DNA of 64,000 bases. Origin: Roseateles terrae. GTDB taxonomy: Bacteria; Pseudomonadota; Gammaproteobacteria; Burkholderiales; Burkholderiaceae_C. The notes beneath the pieces are model-generated. The model saw only the letters and a list, made by a program, of their open reading frames with translations. It searched no databases and was not told the DNA's origin. The stretch spans positions 310,001 to 374,000 of the forward strand of contig NZ_JACHXO010000003.1 of the NCBI RefSeq assembly GCF_014192155.1, given 5' to 3'. Of this stretch, positions 1 to 10,725 are shown piece after piece. The translations under genes were made by a program, and so were the position numbers. Each line of letters opens with the position of its first letter. Positions within the stretch are counted from its first letter, which is position 1.

Positions 1-303
1 GGTGAAGCCAGCCGCGAGGTCGCAGCACGGGTGGCTGCCGCGCGCGCGGTGGCCCTGCTTCGACAAGGCTGCATCAACGCCCAGCTGCCTTCCGGTCAGC
101 TGGACCAGCATCTGCACCTGACGCCGGAAGCGGAAGCGCTCCTGCACAAAGCGGCGGCGAGACTCGCCTGGTCGGGTCGCAGCTATCACCGGGTACTGCG
201 GATGGCCAGAACCGTCGCCGATCTGGCAGGCTCAGCGGAGATCCAGCCGGCGCATGTGTCTGAGGCGATTCAATGGCGGCGGGCATTGCCCGGGCGGGAG
301 TGA
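1..303 (+). CDS. comM: ComM/YifB-family Mg-chelatase-like ATPase, C-terminal end (partial)
   Basis: Only the last 100 residues are present; the reading frame is open from base 1 and stops at 303. The helical tail, with the motif LARTVADLAG in near-identical form (RMARTVADLAG) followed by a helix ending AIQWRRALPG, matches the C-terminal Mg_chelatase_C domain of ComM/YifB proteins. In naturally transformable bacteria ComM is a hexameric helicase that promotes branch migration during integration of incoming DNA. The ATPase core and Walker motifs lie outside the window, so intactness cannot be judged. The gene converges on the sensor kinase gene, with 88 bases between their stop codons. Confidence 0.85.
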   Translation, partial: GEASREVAARVAAARAVALLRQGCINAQLPSGQLDQHLHLTPEAEALLHKAAARLAWSGRSYHRVLRMARTVADLAGSAEIQPAHVSEAIQWRRALPGRE

Positions 304-326
304 GGCTCGCGGACGCCAGCCCTCCG

Positions 327-385
327 TGCCAGTTAAAACTGACATCGCACCCGTTTCGGAGCGTCCATGCCGGTTTTAACTGACA
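327..385. repeat. Pair of 18-bp near-palindromic repeats
   Basis: TGCCAGTTAAAACTGACA (327-344) and TGCCGGTTTTAACTGACA (368-385) match at 15 of 18 positions as direct repeats. Because each is nearly palindromic, they also match about equally well as inverted repeats. They start 41 bp apart in the short gap between the convergent comM and kinase genes. No T-tract follows, so they do not look like ordinary terminators. They could be protein-binding sites or the ends of a decayed mobile element; nothing else in the gap decides this. Confidence 0.5.
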
Positions 386-391
386 CGCGAC

Positions 392-1891
392 TCAGAACAG
401 CGCATTCAGCATCGCTTTCCCAGGCGACGTCGACTGCACTCTCACCGGCGGCATCCGCCTCGGCGCTTCTGTACCTGGCTCACCGGACTCCCACCCCGCC
501 CCGCCGTCTCCCGGTGCTTCCGCCTGCCCGAGATCAAGCGCCATCTCCAGCCCGCGCCCGGTATTGCGCGCCGTCAGCCGCCATCGGTGCGCCAAGGCAA
601 TCTCCCGGCAGATGGACAGGCCCAGCCCGGCCCCCTCTTCTCGCCGCTCCGGCCCGCGCCAGAACCGCTCGAACATGCGCTGCAGGTGCTCCTGCGGCAC
701 CCCGGGCCCGTCATCCCGCACCGCGAACCGGTCGGCCTGCACCGCCAGCACCACCACGCCGCCCGTCGGACTGTGCTGGATGGCGTTCTCCAGCAGGTTC
801 TTCACCAGGGTGAACAGCGCACCTCGGTCCGCCTGCCAGGGCCGCAGGTCGTCGGCCAGGCGAAGTCCCAACAGCACCCCGCGACGCTCCGCCACACGGC
901 CCATGTAGTCAAAGACCTCCTGCAGCGTGCCACGCGGATCGATCGCTTCCATCCGGTAGTTCTGCGGCTCGCTCACCTCCGCCAGCATGAGCAGTTGCTG
1001 CACCTGACGCGCCATGCGGTCCACATCCTCCAGCAGATACCGCCGGCGCTCATCGTCCGGCCCCAGCTCCACCTGAGCGCGTATCAGCGCCAGCGGCGTC
1101 TTGAGTTCATGCGCCGCGCTGGACAGAAACTCCTGCTGTGTGCGAAAGCCATGCTGCAAACGATCCAGCGTCTGGTTGAAGGCCTGCACCAGCGGCCGGA
1201 TCTCACGCGGATGCACCTCCGCCGACAAGCGCTGATCCAGCGTCCGCGGCGTGATGCGACGTGCTTCGGCCGACGCATCGCGAAGCGGCTGCAAGGCCTT
1301 GCGCAGCGTCAGATGCACCGTCAGGAAAAATATCAGCATGAACACCACGCAGGTGCCCGCCACACCCTTCATCAAGGCCGGCGTACCAAAGGTGGAACGC
1401 ATGCGCATCACGATGCGATCACTGATGGCCATCTGCAGCCACCAGCGACCCTGCGACTGCTTCACCGGCATCGTGGCCGCATGCATCGCCACGCCGTCGC
1501 GCGTCAGCGTAAAGACCTGACGCTTGATGTCGAACGCGGCACCATCCGCCTTCAGCGGTGTCAGGTCGGCCCGCTCGGAGCTGTAAGCCACCCGCCCCTC
1601 GGCATCCACCACCCGCAGGGTCGCTTCTTCAGACAGGCTGCTGAACAACCAGGGCTCAATGTGCTGATCATCAATTCCCACAGGTCGCCCCTGCGCATCA
1701 AGGCGCACAAAGGCGGACACCTCGGACGTCCAGTGCTGAACGCCCACGTCCAGCAGATGCCGATTGAACGGCGTGGCCAGCACGGCCAGCACCAGCGCCA
1801 GCAGGCCCATGCTCAGCAGCAGGCCGCCGATGAACATCAGCATCAGCCGGGCCCGCAGGCTAGAGGGGCGGATCATCTTCCCGAAGCGCAT
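392..1891 (-). CDS. Sensor histidine kinase (QseC/PmrB-like)
   Basis: A 499-residue two-component kinase. Predicted order: TM1 (about 17-39), a periplasmic sensor of about 135 residues, TM2 (about 175-195), a HAMP linker, then a dimerisation domain with the H-box SSAAHELKTPLAL (phospho-acceptor His261). The ATPase domain has N-box LLENAIQHS, G1 DDGPGVP and G2 GAGLGLSI. The start at 1891 overlaps the regulator gene by 32 bases and follows an AGGG; a second ATG at 1876 is possible. It is the last gene of a mipA-regulator-kinase unit and should phosphorylate the regulator encoded just upstream. The tail after G2 is longer than usual and rich in Gly, Glu and Pro. The inducing signal is unknown. 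Confidence 0.9.
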   Translation of the reverse strand: MRFGKMIRPSSLRARLMLMFIGGLLLSMGLLALVLAVLATPFNRHLLDVGVQHWTSEVSAFVRLDAQGRPVGIDDQHIEPWLFSSLSEEATLRVVDAEGRVAYSSERADLTPLKADGAAFDIKRQVFTLTRDGVAMHAATMPVKQSQGRWWLQMAISDRIVMRMRSTFGTPALMKGVAGTCVVFMLIFFLTVHLTLRKALQPLRDASAEARRITPRTLDQRLSAEVHPREIRPLVQAFNQTLDRLQHGFRTQQEFLSSAAHELKTPLALIRAQVELGPDDERRRYLLEDVDRMARQVQQLLMLAEVSEPQNYRMEAIDPRGTLQEVFDYMGRVAERRGVLLGLRLADDLRPWQADRGALFTLVKNLLENAIQHSPTGGVVVLAVQADRFAVRDDGPGVPQEHLQRMFERFWRGPERREEGAGLGLSICREIALAHRWRLTARNTGRGLEMALDLGQAEAPGDGGAGWESGEPGTEAPRRMPPVRVQSTSPGKAMLNALF

Positions 1892-2546
1892 AACCCTGAG
1901 TTCTGATGTTGACGATCTGCAGACGCGACCCGATGCCCAGCAGCTTGCGACGCAGCCGGTGCAGCGCCACATCCAAGGCATTGGGTGTGACGGCTTCGGA
2001 CAGGCCCCACGCCGCGGCCTCCAGCGTGCCGCGGCGAACGGTCCGGCCCTCCTGTCGCACCAGCGAAAGCAGGATCTGCTGCTCACTCGGCGAGAGGCTG
2101 ATCGACTCGTCCCCGCACCCCAGTCGTCCTTCCTCCATCTGCAGGTGGATGTCCCCGAAGGCGGGGCGGTCCGGTTGCAGCGCGGCCGGGCGTCGCAGCA
2201 GCGCTCGTACGCGGGCCACCAGTTCCTCCATCGGGAAGGGTTTGGTGAGGTAGTCGTCCGCGCCGGAGTCCAGGCCCTCCAGCCGGTCATGCAACGCATC
2301 CCGGGCGGTGAGCATGAGGCAGGGCGTGCCGGTCCCCGCCGCTCGCAGACGTCGCACCAGATTCAGCCCATCGCCGTCCGGCAGGCCCCGGTCCACCACC
2401 AGCGCCGCATAGTCGATGGCCTGCAGCCCCTGCCATGCCGCTTCGAGCGTCGGGAACACATCCGTCGGAATGCCGGCGGCCTGCAGGCTCTGGCGGACCA
2501 ACGCCGCCAGGCGGGCATGGTCCTCAACCAGGGCGATGCGGTTCAT
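1860..2546 (-). CDS. OmpR/PhoB-family response regulator
   Basis: A full-length regulator of 228 residues. The receiver domain (about 1-115) has the acidic pair at E8/D9, phospho-acceptor Asp52 in VVDRGLPDGDG and Lys102 in LTKPFP. A winged-helix DNA-binding domain (about 130-225) follows, with a clear trans_reg_C pattern. It lies 10 bases downstream of the mipA-like gene and overlaps the sensor kinase gene, so the three are almost certainly co-transcribed. By context it likely controls its own operon, including the outer-membrane protein. It belongs to the QseB/PmrA/ParR-like group; the exact orthologue cannot be fixed from sequence reading alone. Confidence 0.92.
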   Translation of the reverse strand: MNRIALVEDHARLAALVRQSLQAAGIPTDVFPTLEAAWQGLQAIDYAALVVDRGLPDGDGLNLVRRLRAAGTGTPCLMLTARDALHDRLEGLDSGADDYLTKPFPMEELVARVRALLRRPAALQPDRPAFGDIHLQMEEGRLGCGDESISLSPSEQQILLSLVRQEGRTVRRGTLEAAAWGLSEAVTPNALDVALHRLRRKLLGIGSRLQIVNIRTQGYALREDDPPL

Positions 2547-2556
2547 GCGCTCCGCG

Positions 2557-3423
2557 TCAGAAGCGGTAGAGGTAACCCACCGCCGCGCGTGGCAGGTTGC
2601 TGCGCTCGACGATCGGGCTGTTGGTCGCTTCCTTTGGCAGATGGGTCACACCCAGGTCCAGGAAGATCACGTGCTGACGCTGGATGGCATAGTCCATGCG
2701 CAGCCCGGCCTCCAGCGCCACGCCGGCATCGCCCTGATAGGCGGGACGGCCCGGCAGCGCTTCGCTGGCCCGCACGCCGTAGTAGTAGTCCACCCACTTG
2801 CGGTCCATCCAGGCCGCGCCCAGTCGGGGCGTGAAGCTCACGGCACCCATCTGGAAGCGCCGGTCCACCTGCAGTTGCAGGCGCTGGCCCTTGCTGTGGC
2901 TGGAGAGGTCGGTGGTCCACTCCAGGCCCAGATTGGCCACCGGCGTCTGCCAGCCCAGACCCGCGCCGCCCATGACCCCGCCCTTGCGCTCGGCCATGCC
3001 GGCCAGCGCCGGAGAATCGCTGCCCTTGTAGCCTTCGGGCACCCACTTGAGCAGCAGGCCGCCGGTGAGGCGCTGGTGAGGCGCCAGGCTGTAGTTCAGC
3101 AACTTGCCCTCGACGGTGGTGCCGGCGAAGCGGACATAGCGGTTTTCGTAGAAGAGCAGCGGGAGGGCGTTGACCTTGCGATCCGCATCCAGATAGGCGC
3201 GTTCACGCACGCCAATGCCGACGCCCACCGCCCATTGAGAGCTGCCACCGGCCAGCCCTTCCGAGGCCGACGGCGAAGCCACCTGGGACTGCGCGCAGAC
3301 GGCAGGAGCGGCGATGGACAGCACACCCGCCGTCACAGCACCCACCAGAGTGCCGAGCGTGGTCCGCATCGGGCTGCGGGCGGCGGCGGCGCCGCGAGTC
3401 GGAGAAGAGGTGTCAGGATTCAT
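2557..3423 (-). CDS. MipA/OmpV family outer-membrane protein
   Basis: A 288-residue protein with an N-terminal export signal: hydrophobic TLVGAVTAGVLSIAAP, then an Ala-X-Ala-type site near CAQ. A beta-rich body follows and ends in an aromatic residue (GYLYRF), typical of outer-membrane beta barrels. The segments NALPLLFYENRYVRFAG and VDYYYGVRASEA are diagnostic of the MipA/OmpV family, implicated in murein-hydrolase scaffolding (MipA), envelope stress and antimicrobial resistance. No Shine-Dalgarno is visible before the ATG at 3423 or an internal ATG at 3369, so the start is uncertain. It is the first gene of the unit with the regulator and kinase, an arrangement seen repeatedly in proteobacteria. 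Confidence 0.88.
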   Translation of the reverse strand: MNPDTSSPTRGAAAARSPMRTTLGTLVGAVTAGVLSIAAPAVCAQSQVASPSASEGLAGGSSQWAVGVGIGVRERAYLDADRKVNALPLLFYENRYVRFAGTTVEGKLLNYSLAPHQRLTGGLLLKWVPEGYKGSDSPALAGMAERKGGVMGGAGLGWQTPVANLGLEWTTDLSSHSKGQRLQLQVDRRFQMGAVSFTPRLGAAWMDRKWVDYYYGVRASEALPGRPAYQGDAGVALEAGLRMDYAIQRQHVIFLDLGVTHLPKEATNSPIVERSNLPRAAVGYLYRF

Positions 3424-3570
3424 GGGGTGGAGGGGTTGGGGATGAAAGTGACGGTGAGGGAGACGGGGGAATCATCCAATCGCGGCGAATGTTCGACTGG
3501 CGCGACTTACCACCGACTTACCGCCGGCTTCGCGCCGACTTTCGGTCGGCAGAGCGCCTGCTGAGGCCAG

Positions 3571-3613
3571 CTCAGTGCTGGCAAAGTGATGCTTCAGTGC
3601 TGCCTCAGTGATG
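3571..3613. repeat. Three short direct repeats upstream of the mipA-like operon
   Basis: CTCAGTGCTG (3571-3580), TTCAGTGCTG (3593-3602) and CTCAGTGATG (3604-3613) lie in the 246-bp gap before the mipA-like gene. Their centres are 22 and 11 bp apart, about two turns and one turn of the helix, as often seen for sites of OmpR-type regulators. They start about 150 bp from the start codon. Binding by the adjacent regulator is inference only. Confidence 0.35.
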
Positions 3614-3669
3614 CCCGAGTGCCGACCGACCATCGCGAACTGTTTCAGCACACGGGACACAGTGTCGCT

Positions 3670-4089
3670 TCACCCGGCAAACACGCCGTCCATCGCCGTG
3701 AATCCCTTCACCTCGATCGGATTGCCCGATGGATCCAGGAAAAACATCGTTGCCTGCTCTCCGGGCTGGCCGGCAAACCGGATCTGGGGCTTCAGGACCA
3801 AGTCCAGGCCCTGCGATTCCAGCCGGTCGGCCAGTGCGCGCCACGCGGGCATCGGCAGCACCAGGCCCAGATGCGGCATGGGCACCAGATGGTCACCCAC
3901 ACGCCCGGTGTTGGTGGTCTTGAAAGGCTCTCCCAGATGCAGCGAGATCTGATGGCCGAAGAAGTCGAAGTCCACCCAGGTGTCGGTGCTGCGGCCCTCT
4001 TCGCAGCCCAGCACGCCGGTGTAGAAGGCGCGGGCAGCGTCCAGGTCACGCACGTGGTAGGCCAGATGGAACAGGGCAGGAACTTGCAT
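3670..4089 (-). CDS. VOC (glyoxalase/dioxygenase-fold) family protein
   Basis: A 139-residue protein with the paired beta-alpha-beta-beta-beta modules of the vicinal oxygen chelate superfamily. The N-terminal LAYHVRDLDAARAFYTGVLG and the C-terminal MFFLDPSGNPIEVKGF are its hallmarks. Candidate metal ligands are the early His of AYHV, a central His and the late Glu of PIEVKGF. Members include glyoxalases, dioxygenases and antibiotic-resistance proteins; the substrate here cannot be told. TGGAGG lies just before the ATG, which supports the chosen start. It is a single gene transcribed away from the glycosyltransferase gene. Confidence 0.88.
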   Translation of the reverse strand: MQVPALFHLAYHVRDLDAARAFYTGVLGCEEGRSTDTWVDFDFFGHQISLHLGEPFKTTNTGRVGDHLVPMPHLGLVLPMPAWRALADRLESQGLDLVLKPQIRFAGQPGEQATMFFLDPSGNPIEVKGFTAMDGVFAG

Positions 4090-4190
4090 GGAGCCTCCAG
4101 AAGACAGACTGGCATCCTAGCGAATGCCGGGGCGCCCCGCCGTCCGTAGGGTCCACAGCGGATGCCGCGAGTGCCATTGGCGACGTTCAC

Positions 4191-4226
4191 ATCGTTGGCA
4201 TCTCTTGCATCTCTGGCATCGTTACT
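4191..4226. repeat. Four tandem 9-bp units upstream of the glycosyltransferase gene
   Basis: The units ATCGTTGGC, ATCTCTTGC, ATCTCTGGC and ATCGTTACT run head to tail, 29 bp before the chosen start of the glycosyltransferase gene. The unit length is a multiple of three. If translation began further upstream (ATG at 4162), the repeat would encode a Leu-Ala-Ser array. Confidence 0.6.
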
Positions 4227-4254
4227 ATGGGGCATCGCATTGCGACTCCTCATC

Positions 4255-6513
4255 ATGGCCCTGCCCCGTACCAGCCGCGCCCAGGCGGCGCTCAAACAGG
4301 CGTCCGCCGCCTTTCAGCGCCAACAGTGGCCCGCTGCGGCCCGTGCCTTTCGGGAGGTGCTCGGCGCCGATCCCGCTTATGCCGAGGCCTACCCCCTGCT
4401 GGCCGCGGCGCTGGAGCGCTCCGGCGCGCTGCAGGAAGCGGTGGAGGTGCTGGTCACCGCCACCGAGCACTTCCCGAAGGATGGGGGGCTGTTCCTGCGC
4501 CTGGGGAATCTGCTGGCAGGCGTCGGCCATTGGCAGGATGCGGCGTCATGTTTCCAGCGGGCCAGCGAGCTGTCGCCCGGCGACGCAAGGGCGGCTTTCA
4601 ACTGGGGCGTCGCGCTGCAGGAACTGGGCCAACCCGTGGACGCCATCCCCGCGTTTGAACGGGCCCTGAACGCGGACGCCCAGTACACCGCCGCCTATCT
4701 CGCACTGGCGCAGTCTTACCAGGCCACCGGCGTGCCGGAGGCGGCCCTGATGGCGCTGGACTGCGCCCGTCAGAGCGCCCCCACGCAGGCCCGGCCCGCG
4801 GTGGAGCGGGTCCGGCTGCTGTTGTCGCTGGGCCGTTTGCCGCAGGTGCTGGCCGACACCCAGGAGTTGCTGACACGCTTTCCCAAGGACGTGGAGCTCT
4901 ACAACCTGCGCGGCATTGCCCTGAAACAGTCCGGACAGAGCGAGGAAGCGCTGCACACCTTCACCCAGGCGCTGGCGCTGCAACCCGATGCTGTGGAGCC
5001 TCTGCACAACCGGGCCAATCTGGAACTGCTGCAGCGGCATTTTTCAACCGCACTGGCGGACTTTGACCATCTGCAGACGCTGCGGCCCGACCTCGACTGG
5101 CTGCGCGGCCTGCACCTCTACACCGCCATGCATCTGTATGACTGGCAGGACTTCGACGACCGCCTCGCCGCCTTGCTGGACGGTCTGGCGAAGCAGCACA
5201 AGGTCGTGCAACCGCTGATCCTGCAGAACCTGGTGGATGACCCGGCGGCGCATCAGCAGGCGGCCCGCTTGTGGATGCAAAGTTCGGTGACCGCCCCTTC
5301 GGAGCCCTTGCCCATCACCGTCCACGCGGCCGGGCACGCCGCCGCGCCCATGGTCATGTCCGCCCGCCACGCGGGCACCGGCGCGACCAAGCTGCGGGTC
5401 GCCTACATCTCGCGCGACTTCCGCATGCACCCGGTCGCATTCCTCATGGCCGAGGTGCTGGAGCTGCACGATCGCCAGCGCTTCGAAGTGCTGGCCGTCA
5501 ACTACGGTCCGGCTCGACCGGACGATCCGATGCAGCAGCGCATCCGCGCGGGCGTGGATGGATTCCTGGATGTTGCCCATCACACGGACCGCGAGATCGC
5601 GCAGGCCTGCCGCGAGCTGCGGGTGGATGTGGCGGTGGACCTGACCGGTTTCACCGAAGGCGCGCGCAGCGGCATCTTCGCCGAGCGCCCGGCCCCGGTG
5701 CAGGTGCTCTATCTCGGCTACCTGGGCACGTCGGGGACTGCGCACTATGACTATCTCGTCAGCGACCCGGTGCTGGTCTCCCCGGAGACCCGCGCCTTTT
5801 ATGACGAACACCTGATGGTGTTGCCGAGCTACCAGGCCAATGACCGGCAGCGCCCCCATCCCGCGCTGCACACCAGCCGCTCGGAACTGGGCCTGCCCGA
5901 CGACGCCTTCGTGCTGTGCTGCTTCAACAATCCCAGCAAGATCACCCCGGCCATGTTCCAGCTCTGGGTCGACGTCCTCCGGCAGGTGCCTGGATCGGTG
6001 CTGTGGCTGCTGGAAGAAGATCCCGCGGCGGCAGTGAACCTGCGCCGCCATGCGGACGCCAGCGGCGTCGGCGCCCACCGTCTGGTGTTTGCCTCGCGTG
6101 CACCGCGCGAGCTCTATCTGGAGCGGCTGCAGCAGGCCGACCTGTTCCTGGACACCCTGCCCTACAACGCCGGCACCACCGCCAGCGACGCGCTGTGGAT
6201 GGGGCTGCCGGTGGTCACGCTGCAGGGCCGGTCTTTCTGCGGGCGCATGGCCGCGAGCCTGCTGACCGCTGCGGGCCTCCCGCAGCTCATCGCTCGGGAT
6301 GCCAAGACCTACGTCGACACCGCTGTACGTCTCGCACTCACCCCTTCGGAGCTCGCCGCGCTGCGGCAGCAGTTGCACGACCGGCGCATGTCGATGCCGC
6401 TCTTCGATTCGCCGCGCTTCATCCGCCATCTGGAACGGGCCTACGGCGAAGCGCATCGCCTGCGCAGCGCGGGCGAACCGCTGCGCGATATCCACATCAC
6501 CGCCAGCCCATGA
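4255..6513 (+). CDS. TPR-containing O-linked GlcNAc transferase-like glycosyltransferase (GT41)
   Basis: A protein of about 752 residues. Residues 1-300 form TPR helices, with repeated patterns such as PKDVELYNLRGIALKQSGQ and PDAVEPLHNRANLELL. The C-terminal half is a GT41 (SPINDLY/OGT-type) catalytic region: LRVAYISRDFRMHPVAF carries the His counterpart of the OGT active-site region, and LCCFNNPSKITP and LDTLPYNAGTTASDALWMG are the conserved UDP-sugar-binding segments. GT41 enzymes transfer GlcNAc or related sugars from UDP-sugars to Ser/Thr of proteins; bacterial targets are mostly unknown. The start at 4255 is preferred over 4162 because the upstream stretch is low-complexity repeat. No clear Shine-Dalgarno supports either. 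No flagellin or adhesin gene is nearby to suggest a target. Confidence 0.88.
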   Translation: MALPRTSRAQAALKQASAAFQRQQWPAAARAFREVLGADPAYAEAYPLLAAALERSGALQEAVEVLVTATEHFPKDGGLFLRLGNLLAGVGHWQDAASCFQRASELSPGDARAAFNWGVALQELGQPVDAIPAFERALNADAQYTAAYLALAQSYQATGVPEAALMALDCARQSAPTQARPAVERVRLLLSLGRLPQVLADTQELLTRFPKDVELYNLRGIALKQSGQSEEALHTFTQALALQPDAVEPLHNRANLELLQRHFSTALADFDHLQTLRPDLDWLRGLHLYTAMHLYDWQDFDDRLAALLDGLAKQHKVVQPLILQNLVDDPAAHQQAARLWMQSSVTAPSEPLPITVHAAGHAAAPMVMSARHAGTGATKLRVAYISRDFRMHPVAFLMAEVLELHDRQRFEVLAVNYGPARPDDPMQQRIRAGVDGFLDVAHHTDREIAQACRELRVDVAVDLTGFTEGARSGIFAERPAPVQVLYLGYLGTSGTAHYDYLVSDPVLVSPETRAFYDEHLMVLPSYQANDRQRPHPALHTSRSELGLPDDAFVLCCFNNPSKITPAMFQLWVDVLRQVPGSVLWLLEEDPAAAVNLRRHADASGVGAHRLVFASRAPRELYLERLQQADLFLDTLPYNAGTTASDALWMGLPVVTLQGRSFCGRMAASLLTAAGLPQLIARDAKTYVDTAVRLALTPSELAALRQQLHDRRMSMPLFDSPRFIRHLERAYGEAHRLRSAGEPLRDIHITASP

Positions 6514-6514
6514 A

Positions 6515-6547
6515 AAAACCCCGCGTGCGGATGCATCGCGGGGTTTT
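6515..6547. terminator. Rho-independent terminator, probably bidirectional
   Basis: An 11-bp perfect stem, AAAACCCCGCG (6515-6525) with CGCGGGGTTTT (6537-6547), and an 11-nt loop, starting two bases after the glycosyltransferase stop codon. The A and T runs at its feet would serve as U-tracts in both directions, so it can also end transcription of the convergent glycine-zipper gene. Confidence 0.88.
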
Positions 6548-6646
6548 GTAGCGTCCGGGGGAACCGGAGCTTCGCAAGCGGACCGTTGCACGGCCCGGCG
6601 GGCGCGCTTGACGCAGCGTCAGGCGGCTCCGCAGTCCAGTCGCACC

Positions 6647-7273
6647 TTACTGGCGAATCAGCTGACCGTTGCTGGCCTTCACCACGTCACCGCTGCGAAC
6701 GTCCGGCTGCTGGCTGAATTCCATCGTGCGGATCGTCTGATCGGCGTTGCGCATCTTCACCACCCAGACGGTGGACGAGCGGGTGCGCTTCTCGATTTCA
6801 TTACCGGCGAAACCACCGGCCACGGCGCCACCGACGGTGGCGACCTTGCGGCCGGTGCCACCACCCAGCTGGTTACCCAGCAGGCCGCCCACCACTGCAC
6901 CACCTACGGCGCCGATGCCGGAGCCCTTGCCCTGACGGTTCTCCGAATGCACCGACAGCACGGTGGCGCATTCCGAGCACAGGCGGCTCTGTTCCTGGGC
7001 CACGGCGTTGTTGTTGCCATTACCGGCATAACCGCCGTTGTCACCCGAGTTGGAGCGTTGCTGCTGCTGATTGCTCTTCGGAGCCACGGATTCATTGGCG
7101 GCCAACTTCGCGGCCTTGGCTTCGTCGGCGGCATTCGCGCCGGTGCTCACGGCCGGTGTCTCCGGTTGCTGCGGCGCGGCGGCACGATGGCTGCCGGCCA
7201 TGTAGGCGGCGGCCACCAGCACTGCGGCGCCGGCAGCGCCGGCGATCATCTTCATGTTGCTACTCATCGCCAT
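6647..7273 (-). CDS. Glycine-zipper 2TM domain envelope protein
   Basis: A 208-residue protein. An N-terminal hydrophobic segment (about 8-27, MIAGAAGAAVLVAAAYMAG) is an anchor or uncleaved signal. A Gln/Asn-rich linker (about 65-95) follows, then two glycine-zipper helices (GAVGGAVVGGLLGNQLGGG and GGAVAGGFAGNEIEK), and a beta-rich C-terminal domain. This is the Rickettsia 17-kDa-antigen-like '2TM glycine zipper' architecture, usually found in envelope proteins. The Cys pair C-S-E-C in the linker is unusual but of unknown meaning. AGAGGT lies five bases before the ATG at 7273, supporting this start. It appears monocistronic. Confidence 0.85.
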   Translation of the reverse strand: MAMSSNMKMIAGAAGAAVLVAAAYMAGSHRAAAPQQPETPAVSTGANAADEAKAAKLAANESVAPKSNQQQQRSNSGDNGGYAGNGNNNAVAQEQSRLCSECATVLSVHSENRQGKGSGIGAVGGAVVGGLLGNQLGGGTGRKVATVGGAVAGGFAGNEIEKRTRSSTVWVVKMRNADQTIRTMEFSQQPDVRSGDVVKASNGQLIRQ

Positions 7274-7557
7274 GATTACCTCTTATGGTTGTTCCCCAAG
7301 AAGCTTGCGCTCCCGTTTTCTGGGTATGAGCGAAGGATGCCACGCTGTTACAGAAGGGCCGGATTCCAAACGGTCGGCTTTGTAATGGCCTGAAACCGGT
7401 CCGGAAACCTCCGCCCCATCCCTCGGCAACTCCTGTGCCTGCTGAGCGTCTGACATCTTTCACAAACAGGAAACGCAGCGACCTTCCTCTCGGAGGACCG
7501 CCGTCACGCCCTGAAACAAAGCTTGCAGTTCCGTGCGATTCGGGGGGGGGCGACCGA

Positions 7558-10365
<2,808 letters not shown>

Positions 10366-10450
10366 GACAGCCTCGATACAGTCAGAGCACTCTGTGCAGT
10401 CAGACAACACCTGGGGCCGCGCAACTCACCGCCACCCCTGGAAAGACATG

Positions 10451-10552
10451 GGTCGGTGAGCGTCGTTGATGCGCGGCCGTCACGGGTGGGGGCCGCCCGT
10501 CCGAGCCTGGCGGGCGCCGTTGGTCTGGCCCCATCGCAACGCTCCTCGGATC
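10451..10552 (-). promoter_or_regulatory. S-adenosylhomocysteine (SAH) riboswitch
   Basis: Read on the minus strand, 10550-10531 is TCCGAGGAGCGTTGCGATGG, 10511-10500 carries CCAGGCTCGGA, and 10467-10455 carries AACGACGCTCACC. These match the conserved blocks of the SAH riboswitch class in order and spacing. Pairing is consistent: GAGCGT (10544-10539) with ACGCTC (10463-10458) forms P1, and TCCGAG (10550-10545) with CTCGGA (10505-10500) forms the pseudoknot. The element ends about 85 bases before the metH start codon. In known cases SAH binding raises expression of ahcY or metH, clearing a toxic by-product of methylation. The identification is from memory of the consensus; a covariance-model search was not possible. 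Confidence 0.88.
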
Positions 10553-10725
10553 GCCGTGCATTCTACCGGTCCAGGGCCGGTTTCCGGGGGGTGCGGGGCT
10601 TCCCTGACTTCAGTGAACGCGTATGCTGGCCGACAACCTCACCATAACGACAACTTTGGCACGAAGGGGACGCATCCGGGCAGAGGGAGCCCAGCGGAGC
10701 GGCCCTGGCACGTGCCCGCACCGCC

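Noticed and set aside
7542-7550. Run of nine G residues as a phase-variation tract
   Set aside because: It lies seven bases downstream of the metH stop codon, outside any coding or evident promoter sequence, so slippage would not switch a gene.
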